Below, piece after piece: positions 61,843-64,000 of a stretch of 64,000 bases of DNA. This stretch comes from Ignavibacteriota bacterium (lineage in GTDB: Bacteria; Bacteroidota; Ignavibacteria; SZUA-365). The notes below the pieces were generated by a model, which saw only the letters and a list, made by a program, of their open reading frames with translations, did not search any database and was not told the DNA's origin. The DNA lies in the NCBI GenBank assembly GCA_016218045.1, contig JACRFB010000013.1, positions 124,001 to 188,000 of the forward strand, given 5' to 3'. Within the stretch, counting starts at the first letter, position 1. Every line of letters starts with the position of its first letter. The position numbers and the translations under genes are program-made.

Positions 61843-62894
61843 CAGATCCGCGGGAGCTGTTCGCCCGACAACATATCCACGACTCGGTTCCCCCCGACGG
61901 CCGTCCGCATCACGACGGTCCCGGGGTGTTGTTCCACCACACGCCCGATAATCCGCGCCGCCCGCGCTTCTTTCCTTGAACGCATGTCGTCGAGTACGCG
62001 CTGCGCATCGTGCTCCGGCAGTATCGCGAGGAGTACTCCTTCGTTCGCCACATACAGAGGATCGAGTCCGAGAATTTCACACGCACCGCGTACATCCTCG
62101 CGAATCGGTATCAACGCCTCGTCGATCTGAATACCGACATTCGCGTCGGTGGCGATTTCATTGAGCGCGCTCGACACGCCACCGCGTGTGGGATCGCGAA
62201 GGACGTGTATGTCGGGGCAGATGTCGAGCATCCCCGCCACCAGCGCATTCAGAGGGCGCGTATCGCTTTCAATGACCGATGCGAACGAGAGGCCCTCACG
62301 CACGGACATCACGGCAATGCCGTGTTCGGCGATCATCCCGCTCAGCACGATGACATCACCCGGCACAGCGCGGCGCGGCGAAATGGCAACACCAGGCCGT
62401 ACGACGCCGATGCCCGTCGTGTTGATAAACAGTCCGTCGCCCTTTCCCCGCTCCACCACTTTCGTGTCGCCCGTGACGATAAAGACCCCCGCATTATCCG
62501 CCGCGCGTTTCATCGAGAGCGCCACCCGCCACAGGCTTTCCATCGGGAAACCCTCTTCAATAACGAATGCTGTGGAAAGGTACCGTGGTGCCGCGCCGCA
62601 CATGCTCACATCATTCACCGTACCGTTGACGGCAAGCGCGCCAATATCTCCACCAGGAAAAAACAGCGGCTGCACAACAAACGTGTCGGTGGATATGGCC
62701 CAGCGTGAAAACTCCGAATCGAGGACGGCGCCGTCATGTCCACGATCCGCAAGCGGACTCGCAAAGACCGAAACAAAGAGGCGCTCGATGAGCTGGCGCG
62801 AGAGCCGTCCGCCTCCCCCATGCGCGAGTAAGACGCGAGGATAGTCGGAGAGGGGAATGGGGCAGGCCTGACTGTCGAAGATGGGAGCGTTCAT
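61839..62894 (-). CDS. hypE: Hydrogenase maturation protein HypE
   Basis: 351 residues from the ATG at 62894. The purM-like fold shows VLLAHGGGGRLSRQL, STDTFVVQPLFFPGGDIGALAVNGTVNDVSMCG, and the end LPRIC, whose last cysteine carries the thiocarboxamide/cyanate that becomes the CN ligand of NiFe hydrogenase. HypF would supply the carbamoyl group; no hypF, hypC or hypD is nearby. A second GT4 gene ends 32 bases upstream. Confidence 0.95.
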   Translation of the reverse strand: MNAPIFDSQACPIPLSDYPRVLLAHGGGGRLSRQLIERLFVSVFASPLADRGHDGAVLDSEFSRWAISTDTFVVQPLFFPGGDIGALAVNGTVNDVSMCGAAPRYLSTAFVIEEGFPMESLWRVALSMKRAADNAGVFIVTGDTKVVERGKGDGLFINTTGIGVVRPGVAISPRRAVPGDVIVLSGMIAEHGIAVMSVREGLSFASVIESDTRPLNALVAGMLDICPDIHVLRDPTRGGVSSALNEIATDANVGIQIDEALIPIREDVRGACEILGLDPLYVANEGVLLAILPEHDAQRVLDDMRSRKEARAARIIGRVVEQHPGTVVMRTAVGGNRVVDMLSGEQLPRIC

Positions 62895-62925
62895 ACGGAG
62901 GCGATGTCGGGAATGAAAATGGAAA

Positions 62926-64000
62926 CTAGCGCGCGCCGGTGGATGGAGCGAGCTGCTCATAAATGCGGAGCACGCCATCAACCATGCCGGTCACAGAAAA
63001 CGAATCATACACACGCTGCCGCAGGGCCTGCGACAGTCGTTCGCGCAGAGCGTTGTCGGCGAGTATTCTCCCAATAGCGTCGGCGAGGGCAGGAGCGTTG
63101 CCCGGTTCCACAAGCAGCCCGTGTTCCTCGTGGACGACGAGTTCAGGGATGCCGTCGGTGCATGAGGCGATAACGGGCGTGCCCGCGAGTCCGGCTTCGA
63201 CGAGAAGCATGGGCAGTCCCTCCATGCGAAGAGAAGGCAGGAGGAGCACATCAGCCGCTTCGAGGAGAGGCAGCACATTCGGTTGAGGCGGAAGAAACAC
63301 CGCGGGCACGCCGCACCGCAGGCATGCGTCTCGAAGCAGGTTTTGGTCGGATCCGGTTCCGGCACAAAGAAGAGAGATGCCGCGACGACTTCCATCGGCC
63401 CGCGGACCCGCGTCGGGATGCCGTCGCGCGAGGAGATCCAACGCCGCGGCGAGCACACGTGTCCCTTTTACTTCCGTCAATCTGCCAAGCAACGCAAGCA
63501 CGAACCGGTTCCGCTTTTCGGATACAATAGTCCGATATTCCACGCTCGCGCGCATCGGTGCATCATCACCGACAAACTCCGATCCATTCCGCACGACGGT
63601 AACACGTGTCGCAAGCCCGGGATCGCGCCTGATCAAGCCCTGCCGGACGGCCTCGCTCACGGCGATGATGCGGCGTCCGGGGCAGTGCGGGAGCAGTCCC
63701 GCGGGCGGGATCACGGCGTGAATCGTCTGCACAAGGCGGCCGCGCACGCGGGGTGATGCGAACCACATCTGATTGCCCGAGTAAAAATGATGCGTATGTA
63801 CGATATCAGGCTTCCATTCCGCGACAAGCGCTCGCAGCGCGCGCACCCCCCGCAGAAACCCAGCCATGGAGCGGTTGGTGTGAGCGGTGTCCGCGATCAC
63901 CTGATACGGCACACCCGAGGATTCGAACACTGGGAACGCGTCACCACCCGATGTCGCGACAAGAACCACATCACCTCGTCTCCTCTGTTCTCGCGCGAGC
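62926..64000 (-). CDS. Glycosyltransferase family 4 protein, partial (N-terminus outside window)
   Basis: The frame runs past the right edge; about 358 residues are seen, with LAREQRRRGDVVLVATSGG at the visible start, typical of GT4 N-termini, so perhaps 25-30 residues are missing. The donor domain has EGLPMLLVEAGLAGTPVIASCTDGIPE with the E-x7-E pattern, and RFVLALLGRLTEVKGTRVLA. A GTG at 63969 is not the true start. Sugar donor unknown. Together with the other GT4 and the O-antigen ligase it points to surface glycan assembly. Confidence 0.87.
   Translation of the reverse strand, partial: LAREQRRRGDVVLVATSGGDAFPVFESSGVPYQVIADTAHTNRSMAGFLRGVRALRALVAEWKPDIVHTHHFYSGNQMWFASPRVRGRLVQTIHAVIPPAGLLPHCPGRRIIAVSEAVRQGLIRRDPGLATRVTVVRNGSEFVGDDAPMRASVEYRTIVSEKRNRFVLALLGRLTEVKGTRVLAAALDLLARRHPDAGPRADGSRRGISLLCAGTGSDQNLLRDACLRCGVPAVFLPPQPNVLPLLEAADVLLLPSLRMEGLPMLLVEAGLAGTPVIASCTDGIPELVVHEEHGLLVEPGNAPALADAIGRILADNALRERLSQALRQRVYDSFSVTGMVDGVLRIYEQLAPSTGAR

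Noticed and set aside
1-64000. CRISPR arrays, tRNA or rRNA genes, insertion sequences and prophage
   Set aside because: No regularly spaced direct repeats, no cloverleaf ends with T-loop motifs, no transposase or phage structural protein were seen on either strand. A covariance-model scan would settle the RNA question.

Overview
The window looks like a chromosomal stretch of a Gram-negative bacterium from the Bacteroidota/Chlorobi (FCB) group, most like Ignavibacteria or Kapabacteria. This is inferred from protein style, not from a database search. Signs are: OmpA proteins with calcium-binding thrombospondin-type linkers, FadL/OmpP1-type porins, exported lipoproteins, a two-component-type propeller protein, a MutA/MutB methylmalonyl-CoA mutase, an Mpl murein-recycling ligase, few strong Shine-Dalgarno sites, and several upstream boxes resembling TAnnTTTG. 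No tRNA, rRNA, CRISPR array, phage or insertion sequence was recognised. Almost everything is dense, ordinary protein-coding DNA.

Layout. 0-10 kb: end of an M23 peptidase, a Tat-like NusG-domain-II protein, an OmpA protein and its shortened paralog, an ArsC/Spx-like protein, a proofreading-type exonuclease, HypB, an M24 peptidase, an exported FKBP isomerase, a radical SAM protein and SurE. 9.7-20 kb (minus strand): galT, mutB, mutA, murI, glnD and dnaA, with DnaA boxes on both sides of dnaA that mark a probable oriC. 20.5-23.6 kb (plus): an exported protein, a LytR-C protein, rsfS and argS. 23.6-44.1 kb (minus): envelope genes including a PpiD-like isomerase, a FadL-like porin, an RS-repeat lipoprotein, an RsbW-like ATPase, an ABC ATPase, mpl, corA, an O-antigen ligase/TPR protein, an M16 peptidase pair and a HEAT-cyclophilin fusion. 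44.3-50.7 kb: a PAS protein, a glycosyltransferase, a propeller sensor without an output domain, a CBS protein and a TlpA-like thioredoxin.

50.7-54.4 kb holds the most interesting circuit: an ECF sigma factor, a one-TM anti-sigma-like protein and an exported DUF4097 protein on the minus strand, facing an exported two-PDZ protein on the plus strand. The divergent intergenic region carries the same CGTCTAAT box on both strands, each with a GGAAC-like box at ECF spacing. This suggests a self-controlled envelope-stress module whose targets are its own neighbours. 54.5-64 kb: a cation transporter, a ferredoxin, the ybaB-recR operon with a methyltransferase and two lipoproteins, a DUF4010/MgtC-like membrane protein, an alpha/beta hydrolase, a DUF4846 exported protein, HypE, and a glycosyltransferase cut by the window edge.

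The genes share an envelope theme. Exported prolyl isomerases of three families (FKBP, parvulin-type, cyclophilin), an M16 peptidase pair, a TlpA-like oxidoreductase and the ECF/PDZ module would together support folding and quality control of a large beta-barrel and lipoprotein set. HypB and HypE imply NiFe hydrogenase maturation, although no hydrogenase is in view.
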